Positions 5,750 to 14,410 are shown, counted from the first letter of the stretch. The stretch: 16,534 nucleotides of DNA from Myxococcales bacterium (GCA_020430865.1 JAGQIY010000467.1:1-16534), one strand, 5' to 3'. The notes: generated by a model from the letters alone, not told the origin. Numbers and translations: made by a program.

Positions 5750-8679
5750 TGGAGGAGAAGCCCGAGACCTCGCGGCGCTCGCCCGTGCCGAGCACCCTCG
5801 AGACGCTGCGACTGGAACCCGAGCAGGCACGGCGGCTCGCGCTCGAGAGCACGAGCGATGCCTTGCCCACCAACCCACTCGGACACCCACCGCCGACGCT
5901 GGAGCAGGCGAATGTTTCCCCAGGGCAAGAAATAGGGCGGCGGCGCCAGGCGACCACACGGCCTCCACCGCGCGGCGAGCGCTCCACGGCGACGCCGAGC
6001 GTGTCCCCGCTGAAGCACCTGCTCGAGGGGCAAGGCGAGTGGAAGGAGCTGCCCTCCGAGCCGAAGATCCGTGTGGAGGACGAGGCCACGCGCCCCGACC
6101 TGCGCGCCGTGCGGCGTCCAATCCGGATTGCTCGCGACGCAGGGTTCGACGAAGATCAACCGACTCAACCCGCGCGCCACCTGAGCCGCCGCACGAGAAC
6201 TCCCAGCGAGCGCAGGCCCCCGGCAGATCCTCGGCTGTTGCTGGTGGGGTTTCCCGAGGGATTGGAGCTCGCGATCTGTGAGGGCCTGAAGCGGCAGTCG
6301 ATCCGAGTCGTCGTGGGATCGCCCGCGGTTCTCTCCCAGGCGCTGCTCCAGCGCGTGGACTTCCTGGTGCTCTTCGGCGACGCGCGGAGCGTCGAAACCC
6401 AGGGCTGTCTGGGCAGGGTCTCCAGGCTTCGGTTGCCCGACCTGGGTGGCGTGGTCCTGGTGAGTGAGGACGCGAGCCTGCCGGCGCGGGTGCTCGCGTT
6501 GCGCCACGGCGCCACGTCGGTGATCCCGCGGACGGCCAGTCTGGGCTTGCTCGTGGAGCGCATCGCGCACGTGGCCTGGGGCACGGAGCTCTCCGACGAG
6601 CAGGCGTGCGAACGCGAGGCCACGGTCGACGAGCTGATGGGGACGCTCGCGGAGGAGCTGGAGAACCGGCTACGAGCGCCCGGCGAGTCGAGCGATCCGG
6701 GAGGTGCCACGCGGCTCGTGTTCTCGGCCGCGCGCGGACTGCCTCGGCTGATTGACGACATGGTGTCGCGCGTGGGCGCGGACATCGAGCGCGTCGAGCA
6801 CTGGGACTACGAGCTCGATGCTCAGGGTTCGCGCGCCTGGCTGGATGATGAGTCACGTACTCTGAGAGGCGCTCGCGTGGCTCTGCTCGACGACGACGCG
6901 ATGCGAGCCGATGCCGTCGCTCACGAGTTGCGCGAGCGCGGGGCCCACGTGCTCGTCGTGGGCAGTCAGCTCGCGGAGCTAGCGTGGTCACGCCTCGCGC
7001 GCTTCGACCCGATGCTGCTGGTCTTCGGCTCGGAGCGGGATGCGGACTGGCAGAAGCGCCTCTCGCTGCGCCTGGAGAGTGATCCGAGCCTGTGGGCGAT
7101 CGCCTGCGTCGGAGTCGACTTGGCTGCGCTGTGGCAAGAAACGGAGAGCTTCCCGACGGTGGAGCCCGTCGTGCGGGAGCTGAACCGCGTCCTGCAGCGC
7201 CAGCACTCCGCGCTCGAGCGCCTGCGTGTGGGCGAAGAGCTGACTCTGCAAGGGCTCGGATTTGCCTTGGGGCAATTGATGCGCGCTCTTGCCGCCGAGG
7301 CGACCTGTCGCCTCGAGGTGGACGGCGAGGAGCGTCGTTTTCGCGTCTGGCTCGCCGACGGGGTGCTGGTCGGTGCGACCGAAGCGCGGGCAGGCGACGA
7401 CGCAACCCGGCTCAGCGAGGGACTCGTGGCACTGACCCGGCTGCTCGAGTGTCGCGAGGCGCGTCTGCGTGTGGTGCCTGCCCTCGTGTCCGTGGGGCCG
7501 CCCAACCTCATCACGCCGGTGGACGTCGCGCTGGGCCAGGCCTGCGCGGAGCTACGCAGGACGCTGCTGCCCCAGCCTCGAGTCGCCGCGGTGCCGGCGC
7601 GCAGCACTCCCCCTCACCCCCAGCCCCTGGTGGAGGATGTCCAGCTCGACGGTTCGCCCTCCGAGCAGCCGGAGCTCGGGGGCCTGCGCCCAGCCATCGA
7701 TCCCGCTCAGGTGCGACCGAGACGGCGTGGGAGCGCTTGGACGTGGCTCCTGGTGGGTTTGCCTTCGCTGGGCCTGGGCGCCCTGGGGCTGACGCTCCTG
7801 CTGCGGACTCCCTCGCCCGCGCCGATGAAGGCCAGGGTCGCAGCGACCCCCGCGGTTCTCGATACCCCACGGCAACAAACGGCGCCGCAATCGAAGCTCC
7901 CGAGTGGTGCCGTGAGGAAAAAGACGCCGCGTGTGGATCTCGAGGCGAAGCTCGAGCAGGCGCGCGGCGAAACGTTCAGTGTACGCGGCAAACCAACTCA
8001 GGACTGCGGACCAGCGGAGGTGACCACCAGCGCGGGGCAAGCCATTGCGCAGGCGCGCCGCGCGTTGATGTCAGGGAAGCTGGAGGCGGCCACGCTCGCG
8101 TACTGCAAGGCCGTGGCGCGTGTACCAGAGGACGCTCAGCTGATGACCGAGCTCGCGCGCGTCTTTCTCCAGCGCGGGGCAGGGGAGCAGGCGGTGAAGT
8201 GGGCCAAGCGCGCCTACGAGCTCTCCCCAAAGACGCTCAATCAGGTGCTACTCGGGGACGCGCTCGCGCTGGACGGCCAGTTCGGGGAAGCCAAGCGGGC
8301 CTGGTCCGAGGCCTGGAAGATCCGCTCTCGCTCGACGCTGGCAGCGATCGCATCAGCCCATTTCCACACCGCGAATCGAGCCGCTGCGCAGCGCGACTTC
8401 GCGAAGGCGGAGCGGTTTCTCCGGCGAGTTGCCTTGCTCGACAAGGAGCGGGCGGACGCACCGCTGGCGTTGGCCCGGGTGCTGATGGAGGTCAGCGAGA
8501 AGCAGGGCGCCGCGCGGTATGCCGAGGCTGAGGCCTGGGCGCTCCGCGCGGCGGCACTGGCGAGACCCCGCGAACCGGCCGACGAGTGGCAAGAGAGCTT
8601 GAGGCTCCTCGCCGACGCAGCGAGAGCTCGCGGGGAGATCGCGCTTGCCCAGGAAGCAGCGACGCTGCTCGCGCGCTGA
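5749..8679 (+). CDS. Membrane-spanning regulatory protein: two pseudo-receiver domains, PATAN/DUF4388-like region, TM helix, C-terminal TPRs
   Basis: A 976-residue protein. Residues 1 to about 155 are polar, Pro/Arg-rich and probably disordered. About 160-276 is a receiver-like fold starting PRLLLVGFPEG, in which the acidic pair is absent and the phospho-Asp position is Phe (DFLVLFG). About 374-485 is a second receiver-like fold (ARVALLDDDAMRADAV) that keeps an acidic cluster, but the phospho-Asp position is Val (DPMLLVFG). About 490-585 (LTLQGLGFALGQLMRAL, then RFRVWLADGVLVGATEA) resembles DUF4388/PATAN domains. A single hydrophobic helix follows at about 663-686 (WTWLLVGLPSLGLGALGLTL). After a basic linker, about 757-970 contains several TPR-like repeats. 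Arg/Lys flank the helix on both sides, so orientation is uncertain. It probably works as a phosphorylation-independent scaffold or signal relay. The GTG start follows an in-frame stop 12 nt upstream. Polysaccharide genes begin 60 nt downstream. Confidence 0.82.
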   Translation: MEEKPETSRRSPVPSTLETLRLEPEQARRLALESTSDALPTNPLGHPPPTLEQANVSPGQEIGRRRQATTRPPPRGERSTATPSVSPLKHLLEGQGEWKELPSEPKIRVEDEATRPDLRAVRRPIRIARDAGFDEDQPTQPARHLSRRTRTPSERRPPADPRLLLVGFPEGLELAICEGLKRQSIRVVVGSPAVLSQALLQRVDFLVLFGDARSVETQGCLGRVSRLRLPDLGGVVLVSEDASLPARVLALRHGATSVIPRTASLGLLVERIAHVAWGTELSDEQACEREATVDELMGTLAEELENRLRAPGESSDPGGATRLVFSAARGLPRLIDDMVSRVGADIERVEHWDYELDAQGSRAWLDDESRTLRGARVALLDDDAMRADAVAHELRERGAHVLVVGSQLAELAWSRLARFDPMLLVFGSERDADWQKRLSLRLESDPSLWAIACVGVDLAALWQETESFPTVEPVVRELNRVLQRQHSALERLRVGEELTLQGLGFALGQLMRALAAEATCRLEVDGEERRFRVWLADGVLVGATEARAGDDATRLSEGLVALTRLLECREARLRVVPALVSVGPPNLITPVDVALGQACAELRRTLLPQPRVAAVPARSTPPHPQPLVEDVQLDGSPSEQPELGGLRPAIDPAQVRPRRRGSAWTWLLVGLPSLGLGALGLTLLLRTPSPAPMKARVAATPAVLDTPRQQTAPQSKLPSGAVRKKTPRVDLEAKLEQARGETFSVRGKPTQDCGPAEVTTSAGQAIAQARRALMSGKLEAATLAYCKAVARVPEDAQLMTELARVFLQRGAGEQAVKWAKRAYELSPKTLNQVLLGDALALDGQFGEAKRAWSEAWKIRSRSTLAAIASAHFHTANRAAAQRDFAKAERFLRRVALLDKERADAPLALARVLMEVSEKQGAARYAEAEAWALRAAALARPREPADEWQESLRLLADAARARGEIALAQEAATLLAR

Positions 8680-8739
8680 GCGGGACGCGACTGGTCCAGG
8701 GTCTCGCCATCGTCGCCGCGTTGTGCAACAAGTCGACTC

Positions 8740-9912
8740 GTGACTCGCGCCCCCTTGGACGTGTTGCTGGATCTGACGCCCCTGGATACGCCGTCGCGAT
8801 ATCGGGGGATCGGCCGCTATGCGCGGGAACTGGGGCGGGCGCTCGCGGCCCTTGAGCCAGGAGACCTGCGCGTCGGGGGGCTGATCGGCGCCTGGGGGCG
8901 TCGCGCAGTGTTGCCTACTCCCGTGTATGACGGTCGGGCGGATCTCCACCCGACGACGCGCTCGTTTCGCTGGACGATTCGCAGTCGACGCTTCGTGCTG
9001 CCGCGCGCGGTGAACCGCAGCGGTGCGCGCCTCGTTCACATCACGGAGGCGACGGGCACGCCTCTCGGCTTGCGCGTTCCCCGAGTCGTCACCTGTCACG
9101 ATCTGATCCCGCTGATCTTCTACCGAGACTACCTGGGCCGCGGGCCGCATCACAGGATGGTTCGCTGGCTGACGGAGCTGCATCGCTACCGCCGGGCGTT
9201 GCGCGTGATCGCCATCAGCAGCGCTACCAAGCGAGACCTCATCGAACACCTCAACATCGCAGAGGACCGCATCGACGTCGTGCACCACGGCATCGATCAC
9301 ACGCGCTTTCAGCCCAGCGCACGACCCGACGACGAGCGGCTGGTCAGCGGTGCTGGCCTCACGGAGCGTCCGTACATCTTGTGCATCGGCGGGGGCGACA
9401 AGCGCAAGAACCTCCAGCATCTGGTGCGGGCCTTCGCTGCTTCGGGGGTCGCGCGCGGGGTGGACCTGGCGTTCGTTGGCTTTCTGGGCGACGCAGACTC
9501 GACGTTGCGCTCCACGGCGCGCGATCACGGGGTCTTGGATCAGGTGAGGTTCCTGGGCTACGTCGATGAGGAGCTGATCCCCGCGCTGTACCGACGCTGT
9601 GTGTTTCATGTCTTCCCGACTCTCTACGAGGGCTTCGGCTTTCCTGCGGTCGAGGCCATGGCCTGCGGGGCACCAACCCTGACGACGCCTCACGCGGCGT
9701 TGTGCGAGATCAGCGGGAACGCCACCCAACTCGTCCAGGGGACCGACGTGGAGGAGACGGCCGCGGCGCTGAAGAAGCTGGTTGACGACGACAGCCTCAG
9801 GCGTCAGCTACGAGACGCTGGCTTGTCCGTGGTGGGGCGCTTCAGCTGGTCCAAGTGTGCGAGAGAGACTCTGCAGACGTACCGGCGCGCCCTCGCCGAG
9901 GTGGACGGTTGA
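8740..9912 (+). CDS. GT4-family glycosyltransferase
   Basis: A 390-residue GT-B retaining glycosyltransferase expected to add a sugar from a nucleotide-sugar donor to a lipid-linked glycan at the cytoplasmic membrane face. The N-terminal domain begins with the Gly-rich acceptor-side loop SRYRGIGRYARELGRAL, typical of GT4 mannosyltransferase-like proteins. The linker contains HHGID. The C-terminal donor domain has ILCIGGGDKRKNLQHLVRAF (with the phosphate-binding Arg/Lys), VRFLGYVDEELIPALYRR and the E-x7-E signature EGFGFPAVEAMACG, with Glu near 297 and 305. Length is normal. The start is GTG at 8740; no strong Shine-Dalgarno is visible in the 60-nt gap after the receiver/TPR gene. It is the first of three genes in a surface-polysaccharide module. 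The exact sugar and linkage cannot be read from sequence. Confidence 0.93.
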   Translation: MTRAPLDVLLDLTPLDTPSRYRGIGRYARELGRALAALEPGDLRVGGLIGAWGRRAVLPTPVYDGRADLHPTTRSFRWTIRSRRFVLPRAVNRSGARLVHITEATGTPLGLRVPRVVTCHDLIPLIFYRDYLGRGPHHRMVRWLTELHRYRRALRVIAISSATKRDLIEHLNIAEDRIDVVHHGIDHTRFQPSARPDDERLVSGAGLTERPYILCIGGGDKRKNLQHLVRAFAASGVARGVDLAFVGFLGDADSTLRSTARDHGVLDQVRFLGYVDEELIPALYRRCVFHVFPTLYEGFGFPAVEAMACGAPTLTTPHAALCEISGNATQLVQGTDVEETAAALKKLVDDDSLRRQLRDAGLSVVGRFSWSKCARETLQTYRRALAEVDG

Positions 9913-9930
9913 CTAACGATCCGGGGAAAC

Positions 9931-9937
9931 GGAAAGG
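9931..9937 (+). promoter_or_regulatory. Shine-Dalgarno choosing the start of the second glycosyltransferase
   Basis: ggaaagg lies 10 nt before ATG 9948. The same frame is open back to 9855, inside the preceding gene, so this site supports the later start. Confidence 0.55.
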
Positions 9938-9947
9938 TACCCGCGAA

Positions 9948-11135
9948 ATGGTGGCCCATCGAATCGTGTGTTTGTCGTCGCAGCGCTGGGACGACGGGAT
10001 GTGGACGAACAAGCAGCACATCATGAGTCGCCTGGGACGTGAGCACGAAGTCTACCACGTGGACTTCGGGCCGCTGGACCTGCGCCAGACCATCGACCTG
10101 CGGAGCAACCTTGGGGCTCCGGAACGCTACTGGTTCTGGCGGCCGGTGGTGGAGAAGCGGGGCAACGTGAACGTGGTCACCGTCTTTGCCCCGAGATTCG
10201 TCAGCAAGCGGTTGACTCACCCGCTCAACCTGATCACCGAGTTCGACCTCCGCGTGATGCAGGTCAAGCGCTTCATGCAGGAGCGCAGACTCGACGACGC
10301 GATCGTCTGGGTCTACCACCCAGGCTTTGGCGGGGCGCCGGCCCGGCTTCCACACAAGCTCCTCGTCTATGACTGCGTGGACGAGTACAGCCAGTTCCCC
10401 GACTATCGCGACGACACGCAGCGTTTGATGCGGCGGGAGCGGGCCTTGTGTCGTGCCGCGGACCTGGTGTTCACCACGAGTCGCCCGCTGTACGAGCGCA
10501 AGCGCAAGCTGCACCCCGAGGCGACGCACCTGGTTCACAACGTAGGCGACGCGCCGCACTTCAAGCAGGCGATGGCTACCGATACCCAGGTTCCCGATGA
10601 CATCGCGGCGATCAAGGGTCCGATCATCGGGTTCATCGGGGCGCTCTCCAGCTACAAGGTCAACCTCGGCTGGCTGGTGCAGCTCGCGCGGAGTCGCCCT
10701 GATTGGAGCCTGGTCCTGATCGGCCCGGTTGGCCTGTCCGACCCGAGCACGGACGTCGCTGCGCTACAGCGCCTACCCAACGTCCACCTCCTGGGGCACC
10801 GGGACTATGCCCAGCTCCCTGCCTACGTGAAGGGTTTCCAGGTGAACGTCATTCCGTACCAGCTGAACGAGTACACGGACTACGTTTTTCCGATCAAGTT
10901 CTTCGAGCTTCTTGCCACGGGGAAACCCCTCGTGACCTCTCGTCTACCCTCCCTGGTTGACTACGCGGATGACGTGTTGATCGCGGACGACGCTGCGAGC
11001 TTCGTTGCCCAGTGCGAGAAGGCGATATCGAATCCCGAGGCGGGACGTGACCGCCGACTCCAGCTCGCAACCGAGAACGACTGGGATTCGCGCGTCGCCA
11101 AGCTGATGGCTCACGTCGAACGTACGCTTTCATGA
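9948..11135 (+). CDS. Glycosyltransferase, GT4/TuaH-like
   Basis: A 395-residue GT-B glycosyltransferase. The N-terminal half opens with RIVCLSSQRWDDGMWTNKQH and contains IVWVYHPGFGGAPARL, then LLVYDCVDEYSQFPDY and ADLVFTTSRPLYERKR, the pattern of TuaH-like and related GT4 proteins (the Y-D-x-x-D-E segment is characteristic). The donor-binding half has GPIIGFIGALSSYKVNLGWL, LPNVHLLGHRDYAQLPAY, and FPIKFFELLATGKPLV, where the Glu near residue 319 takes the place of the usual E-x7-E first Glu. I chose ATG 9948 because of its Shine-Dalgarno; the frame extends to 9855, but the extra residues overlap the preceding gene. The gap to the first transferase is 35 nt, and the stop overlaps the flippase ATG (ATGA). 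It probably adds another sugar to the same polysaccharide repeat. Confidence 0.9.
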   Translation: MVAHRIVCLSSQRWDDGMWTNKQHIMSRLGREHEVYHVDFGPLDLRQTIDLRSNLGAPERYWFWRPVVEKRGNVNVVTVFAPRFVSKRLTHPLNLITEFDLRVMQVKRFMQERRLDDAIVWVYHPGFGGAPARLPHKLLVYDCVDEYSQFPDYRDDTQRLMRRERALCRAADLVFTTSRPLYERKRKLHPEATHLVHNVGDAPHFKQAMATDTQVPDDIAAIKGPIIGFIGALSSYKVNLGWLVQLARSRPDWSLVLIGPVGLSDPSTDVAALQRLPNVHLLGHRDYAQLPAYVKGFQVNVIPYQLNEYTDYVFPIKFFELLATGKPLVTSRLPSLVDYADDVLIADDAASFVAQCEKAISNPEAGRDRRLQLATENDWDSRVAKLMAHVERTLS

Positions 11136-12601
11136 GCAGCAGTCAGCGCGTCGATCGCGTGCTGGTCAGCGGTTCATTCTGGACCAGCGTGGGCGAGGTC
11201 AGCGGTGCCCTGGCAGATCTGGTCACCAGCATCGTCGCAGCCCGAGTCCTGGAGCTGCGCGACTTCGGCCTCTTTGGGGCCGCGATGCTGGTGCTCGCGA
11301 TCCTGGATCAGTTCTCGCAGACGGGCTTCGAGTCTGCGCTGGTGCAGAAATCCGACGACCCCAAGTCGTTCTTGAACGTCACCTTCACCTGGCACCTCCT
11401 GCGGGGGCTGCTGATGAGCGGGATCCTGCTGGTGGCGGCGCCGCTGGTGTCGCGCTGGTACGACGAGCCTGCGTTGTTCTCCCTGCTCTTGTGCCTCTCC
11501 CTCGCCCCCTTGATCAACGGCATCCGCAACGTCGGCACCGTCTACTTCACTCGTCAGCTGGACTTCCGGACGATCTTTCTGATCAAGATCTCTCAGACGC
11601 TGCTGCGGCTGGTCGTGTTCCTGCCCGCGGTGCTCTATTTCCGCAACGTCTGGGCGCTGGTCATCAGCCAGTTGATGGGTGCGATCGTGGGCGTCGTGAT
11701 CTCGTATGTCGCTCATCCCTACCGGCCGCGGCTCGAGTGGGACCGCGAGAAGCTCCGCGAGCTGGTCGCCTATGGCAAGTGGCTCACGGGTCTCGCCTGG
11801 CTGATCTTCGTGATCACTCAGGGTGACGACATCTTCGTCAGCAAGTACCTCGGGATCGTCGCGCTGGGCGTCTACCAGTACGCGTACAAGCTCTCGAACA
11901 CCCCCGCGACCGCGATCACTCATGTCGTCGGTGGCATCGCGATGCCGATGTATAGCCGGCTGCAGGACGCTCCGGAGGAGCGGAAGGCCGCGTTCATCAA
12001 GGTGATGCGTCTGACGCTGTTCCTCGCGGGACCTGTCAGCGTGTTCATTTACTTCGCCGTCCCGGATGTCGTCGCGTTCGTGATTGGAGAGAAGTGGGCA
12101 CCGGCGATCCCGCTGGTGCGCATCCTGGTGCTCGGGGGCGTCGTGCGTTCGTTCGCGGCGCTTGCGGGCCCAGTGTTTGCCGCCACGGGGCGCCCGGATT
12201 TCGACTTCAAGATGAACTTGCCGCGCTTCTTCTGCATCGTGATCGGGCTGTATCCAGCGGCGCGTTTCGGCGGCCTGGAAGGTGTGAGCTGGCTCGTCCT
12301 GGCCGCCATCATGTGCTGCCTCCCCACCTGGTTCTACGGACTGAAGCGCTTGATCGGCATCACCCCGCGAGAGGTGTTGAAGCACAACGTGCTCGCCATC
12401 CTCGGCTCGCTGTTGCTCGCCGGGAGCTACTACGCCGTCCGCAAGCCGATCGGTTCCGAAACCGTCTGGAGCGCCGCGGTGGGCACGCTGGCCTGGGTAG
12501 GCGCATGGCTCGCCGCGCTCTGGTTGCTCGGGAGGCTCACGCCCTGGGACATGGTGGGGGAACTCCAGCGCTTGCGGGCCACGCTGAAGAACAAGGCTTG
12601 A
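11132..12601 (+). CDS. Polysaccharide/lipid-linked oligosaccharide flippase (Wzx/PST family, MOP superfamily)
   Basis: A 489-residue polytopic membrane protein with roughly twelve hydrophobic helices spread over its whole length. The N-terminus (SGSFWTSVGEVSGALADLVT, then AARVLELRDFGLFGAAMLVL) is the classic start of WzxC-like exporters, where the first helix is followed by the conserved L-x-x-x-D-F/Y-G-L motif. QTGFESALVQK and the later YGKWLTGLAWLIFV, GVYQYAYKLSNTPATAI and LQDAPEERKAAFIKV stretches also fit. The role would be to flip lipid-linked repeat units made by the two upstream glycosyltransferases across the inner membrane. ATG 11132 overlaps the preceding stop, so it is translationally coupled. 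No Wzy polymerase or Wza/Wzc exporter is in the window. Its stop is only 7 nt from the stop of the opposite-strand methyltransferase. Confidence 0.94.
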   Translation: MSSSQRVDRVLVSGSFWTSVGEVSGALADLVTSIVAARVLELRDFGLFGAAMLVLAILDQFSQTGFESALVQKSDDPKSFLNVTFTWHLLRGLLMSGILLVAAPLVSRWYDEPALFSLLLCLSLAPLINGIRNVGTVYFTRQLDFRTIFLIKISQTLLRLVVFLPAVLYFRNVWALVISQLMGAIVGVVISYVAHPYRPRLEWDREKLRELVAYGKWLTGLAWLIFVITQGDDIFVSKYLGIVALGVYQYAYKLSNTPATAITHVVGGIAMPMYSRLQDAPEERKAAFIKVMRLTLFLAGPVSVFIYFAVPDVVAFVIGEKWAPAIPLVRILVLGGVVRSFAALAGPVFAATGRPDFDFKMNLPRFFCIVIGLYPAARFGGLEGVSWLVLAAIMCCLPTWFYGLKRLIGITPREVLKHNVLAILGSLLLAGSYYAVRKPIGSETVWSAAVGTLAWVGAWLAALWLLGRLTPWDMVGELQRLRATLKNKA

Positions 12602-12608
12602 GGTGAAC

Positions 12609-13211
12609 TCAGTCGGGCTTGCGCATCAGCGCGACCTGACCCTGGGTCCACGGCTCGAAGAAGTGGTAGTCGGGGAAGCTCTTCACCGTTTCCTGGTACT
12701 CCTCGCGCTGGGCGTCATGGAGCACCAGGATCCCGCCGGGACGCAGGAGATCCCAGCCAGTCTTCAGGCAGAAGGTTCGCGCGCGCCCATCGACCAGGAC
12801 GAAGTCTGCCTCCACGCCGAGCTGCACCGGCTTGGCGACATAGCTCTGCATGATGCTCGGATCGCTTTCCGCGCGGACTCGCCAGGCGTTCTCTTCTTCC
12901 CAGGGCACGCCCGCGGGAAGGGGTGAGTCGGGCTCCACGAGGTGCAGCGATAGTCGGGGATCGTGGACCTCACGCTTCACCTTCTCGTACCAGTCGGGAA
13001 CGTGCTCGATCGAGGTGTAGGATTCGACGAAGGGACAGCGTTCCAGCAACGTCCGCGTGCTCCCGCCCGAGCCCCACTCGAGGACCCGCTTGGCTCGCAG
13101 CGTGCGAATGATGGCGTAGACCTGGGAGAACTCCGAGGGGTCCATCCAGACCTCGAGTCCCTGTTCCGTGTCGCGCGCGGGAGCACGCTTCAGAAAGTCC
13201 CAGATGGCCAT
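12609..13211 (-). CDS. Class I SAM-dependent methyltransferase-like protein
   Basis: This 200-residue protein has a Rossmann-fold methyltransferase core. Motif I is VLEWGSGGSTR (residues 43-53), the Gly-rich SAM-binding loop. The acidic residue after strand 2 is Glu69 in YTSIEHVPDWYEKV. ADFVLVDGRA near residue 135 is the post-motif strand with Asp, and LRPGGILVLHDAQREEY provides the later strand and Asp. It resembles the short, soluble Methyltransf_24-type enzymes found near glycan and natural-product genes; the substrate is unknown. ATG at 13209-13211 starts 12 nt after the stop of the kynureninase-like gene, so it is the last gene of the minus-strand operon. No Shine-Dalgarno is evident. 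It also abuts the polysaccharide operon tail-to-tail, so a role in glycan modification is possible but not shown by transcription direction. Confidence 0.84.
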   Translation of the reverse strand: MAIWDFLKRAPARDTEQGLEVWMDPSEFSQVYAIIRTLRAKRVLEWGSGGSTRTLLERCPFVESYTSIEHVPDWYEKVKREVHDPRLSLHLVEPDSPLPAGVPWEEENAWRVRAESDPSIMQSYVAKPVQLGVEADFVLVDGRARTFCLKTGWDLLRPGGILVLHDAQREEYQETVKSFPDYHFFEPWTQGQVALMRKPD

Positions 13212-13223
13212 GCCGAGGCTATA

Positions 13224-14402
13224 TCACCCGCGGAGGTGGCTCGCGAGGCTCACGTACTCCTGGACTCCCCGGTCTAGCTCCTCGTCCAGCAGATAGGGCG
13301 CCGGTCCGAAGCGCAGCACGTCTCCTCGGGAGTCGACGTAGATCCCACGCTCTCGCAGCGCGCGAGTTGCCGCGGAGGCGTGGGGCGTACGCAGCGCCAC
13401 GAAGCCACCCCGCGCCTCGCCTTCGCTGGGCGTGAGGATCTGCTCGCCGAGCCCGGCGGCAGAGAGAGCGTCCATCAAGCGCCCGGTCTGGCGCAGGCTG
13501 AGTTGCCGAAGCTCGGAGATCTCGAGTCCGAGCTCGCGGAAGAAGCGGATCACCCGCGCGGCGCGGTAGTGGCTGACCGGGTCATAGGTGCTGCCCGCGA
13601 AGCGATCCGCGGGTGACTCCCCGTACCCTATGCGCGAGGCGTCGCGGCCACGATCCAGGTTGGCAAAGTCGCTGAACCAGCCCGTGTAGACGGGACGCAG
13701 CTCACAGGTCTTTGGTACCCGGAGGAAACAACACCCCTCGCCCCATTGCGCGTACTTGTAGCCCCCAGCGGTGACGAAGACGTGTTCACCGCCGAGCTCC
13801 CGGAGACTGAGCGGCATCACTCCGAAGCCGTGGTAGGCATCGACCAGCACCTCGATCCCGAGGCGCTGAGCGCGTGCCCCCAACTCGGCGAGGCCGGCCA
13901 CGCGAGACGACGTCTCGAAGAGCACGCTCGAGATCAGCAGCGCGGCGGTGCGCTCGTCGAGGGCGTCGGCGACGCGCTCACTCAGGCTCTCGAGAGGCTC
14001 TACGTCGACACGCCGCACCTCGACGCCTGCCTCTGCGAGGCGCGTCAGCTGGCGATGCATGCTGTGAAACTCCCCGCCCGTGGTCACCAAGCGAGGTCGC
14101 GCCTTCAGGTCGAGCGCCGAGAGGAAGCGCGTCACCAGCTCGTGGGTGTTCTGGCCCAGGGCGACCTCATCGGGCTGCGCGCCAACCAGCTGGGCTGCGA
14201 CGTAGACCCTCAGCTCGTTCGCCCGCTCGAAGGCGGGCCCCCACTTGTCGTCGACCAGCCGCGCCGCGTCGTCAAACGCCTCGAGCACGCCCTCACGGGC
14301 GACGTCTGGCCAGGCCTGGTGGGAGTGCCCGGTCAGCAGCACACGCTCGGTGGAGCCGAGGAAGGCGCGGTAGTGAGGGCGGAGCTGCTCTGGTTCCAGC
14401 AT
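13224..14402 (-). CDS. PLP-dependent kynureninase-like enzyme (aminotransferase class V fold)
   Basis: A 392-residue fold-type I PLP enzyme. The N-terminus LLTGHSHQAWPDVAREGVLEAF and LVDDKWGPAF correspond to the kynureninase substrate-site start and the D-x-W-G region. EVALGQNTHELVTRFLSAL is the cofactor-phosphate segment. LVDAYHGFGVMPLSL contains the PLP-N1-binding Asp188 and His191, and GGYKYAQWGEGCCFL contains the Schiff-base Lys216, spaced as in kynureninase (YKY-x-x-x-G). VYTGWFSDF resembles the GW segment after the Lys. Expected chemistry is cleavage of kynurenine or a related beta-keto amino acid to alanine plus an acid, but class V relatives such as desulfurases and other lyases cannot be excluded. 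ATG 14402 is chosen because the in-frame extension upstream is Arg/Pro-rich shadow sequence of the next gene. Neighbours lie 8 and 12 nt away, so it is part of a tight operon. Confidence 0.85.
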   Translation of the reverse strand: MLEPEQLRPHYRAFLGSTERVLLTGHSHQAWPDVAREGVLEAFDDAARLVDDKWGPAFERANELRVYVAAQLVGAQPDEVALGQNTHELVTRFLSALDLKARPRLVTTGGEFHSMHRQLTRLAEAGVEVRRVDVEPLESLSERVADALDERTAALLISSVLFETSSRVAGLAELGARAQRLGIEVLVDAYHGFGVMPLSLRELGGEHVFVTAGGYKYAQWGEGCCFLRVPKTCELRPVYTGWFSDFANLDRGRDASRIGYGESPADRFAGSTYDPVSHYRAARVIRFFRELGLEISELRQLSLRQTGRLMDALSAAGLGEQILTPSEGEARGGFVALRTPHASAATRALRERGIYVDSRGDVLRFGPAPYLLDEELDRGVQEYVSLASHLRG

Positions 14403-14410
14403 GGGCTTCG

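Noticed and set aside
5678..7405. 575-codon minus-strand open frame opposite the receiver/TPR gene
   Set aside because: The product is almost entirely Arg/Pro/Ala/Ser with no hydrophobic core, whereas the plus strand encodes recognisable domains.
8720..8729. Small palindrome gttgtgcaac before the first glycosyltransferase
   Set aside because: A 4-bp stem with a 2-nt loop is expected by chance and is not placed as a terminator.
8353..9729. 458-codon minus-strand open frame opposite the first glycosyltransferase
   Set aside because: It spans two real plus-strand genes and has shadow-type composition.
11174..12385. 403-codon minus-strand open frame opposite the flippase
   Set aside because: The Asp/Glu/Gln/His/Arg-rich product mirrors hydrophobic codons of the membrane protein; it is not a gene.
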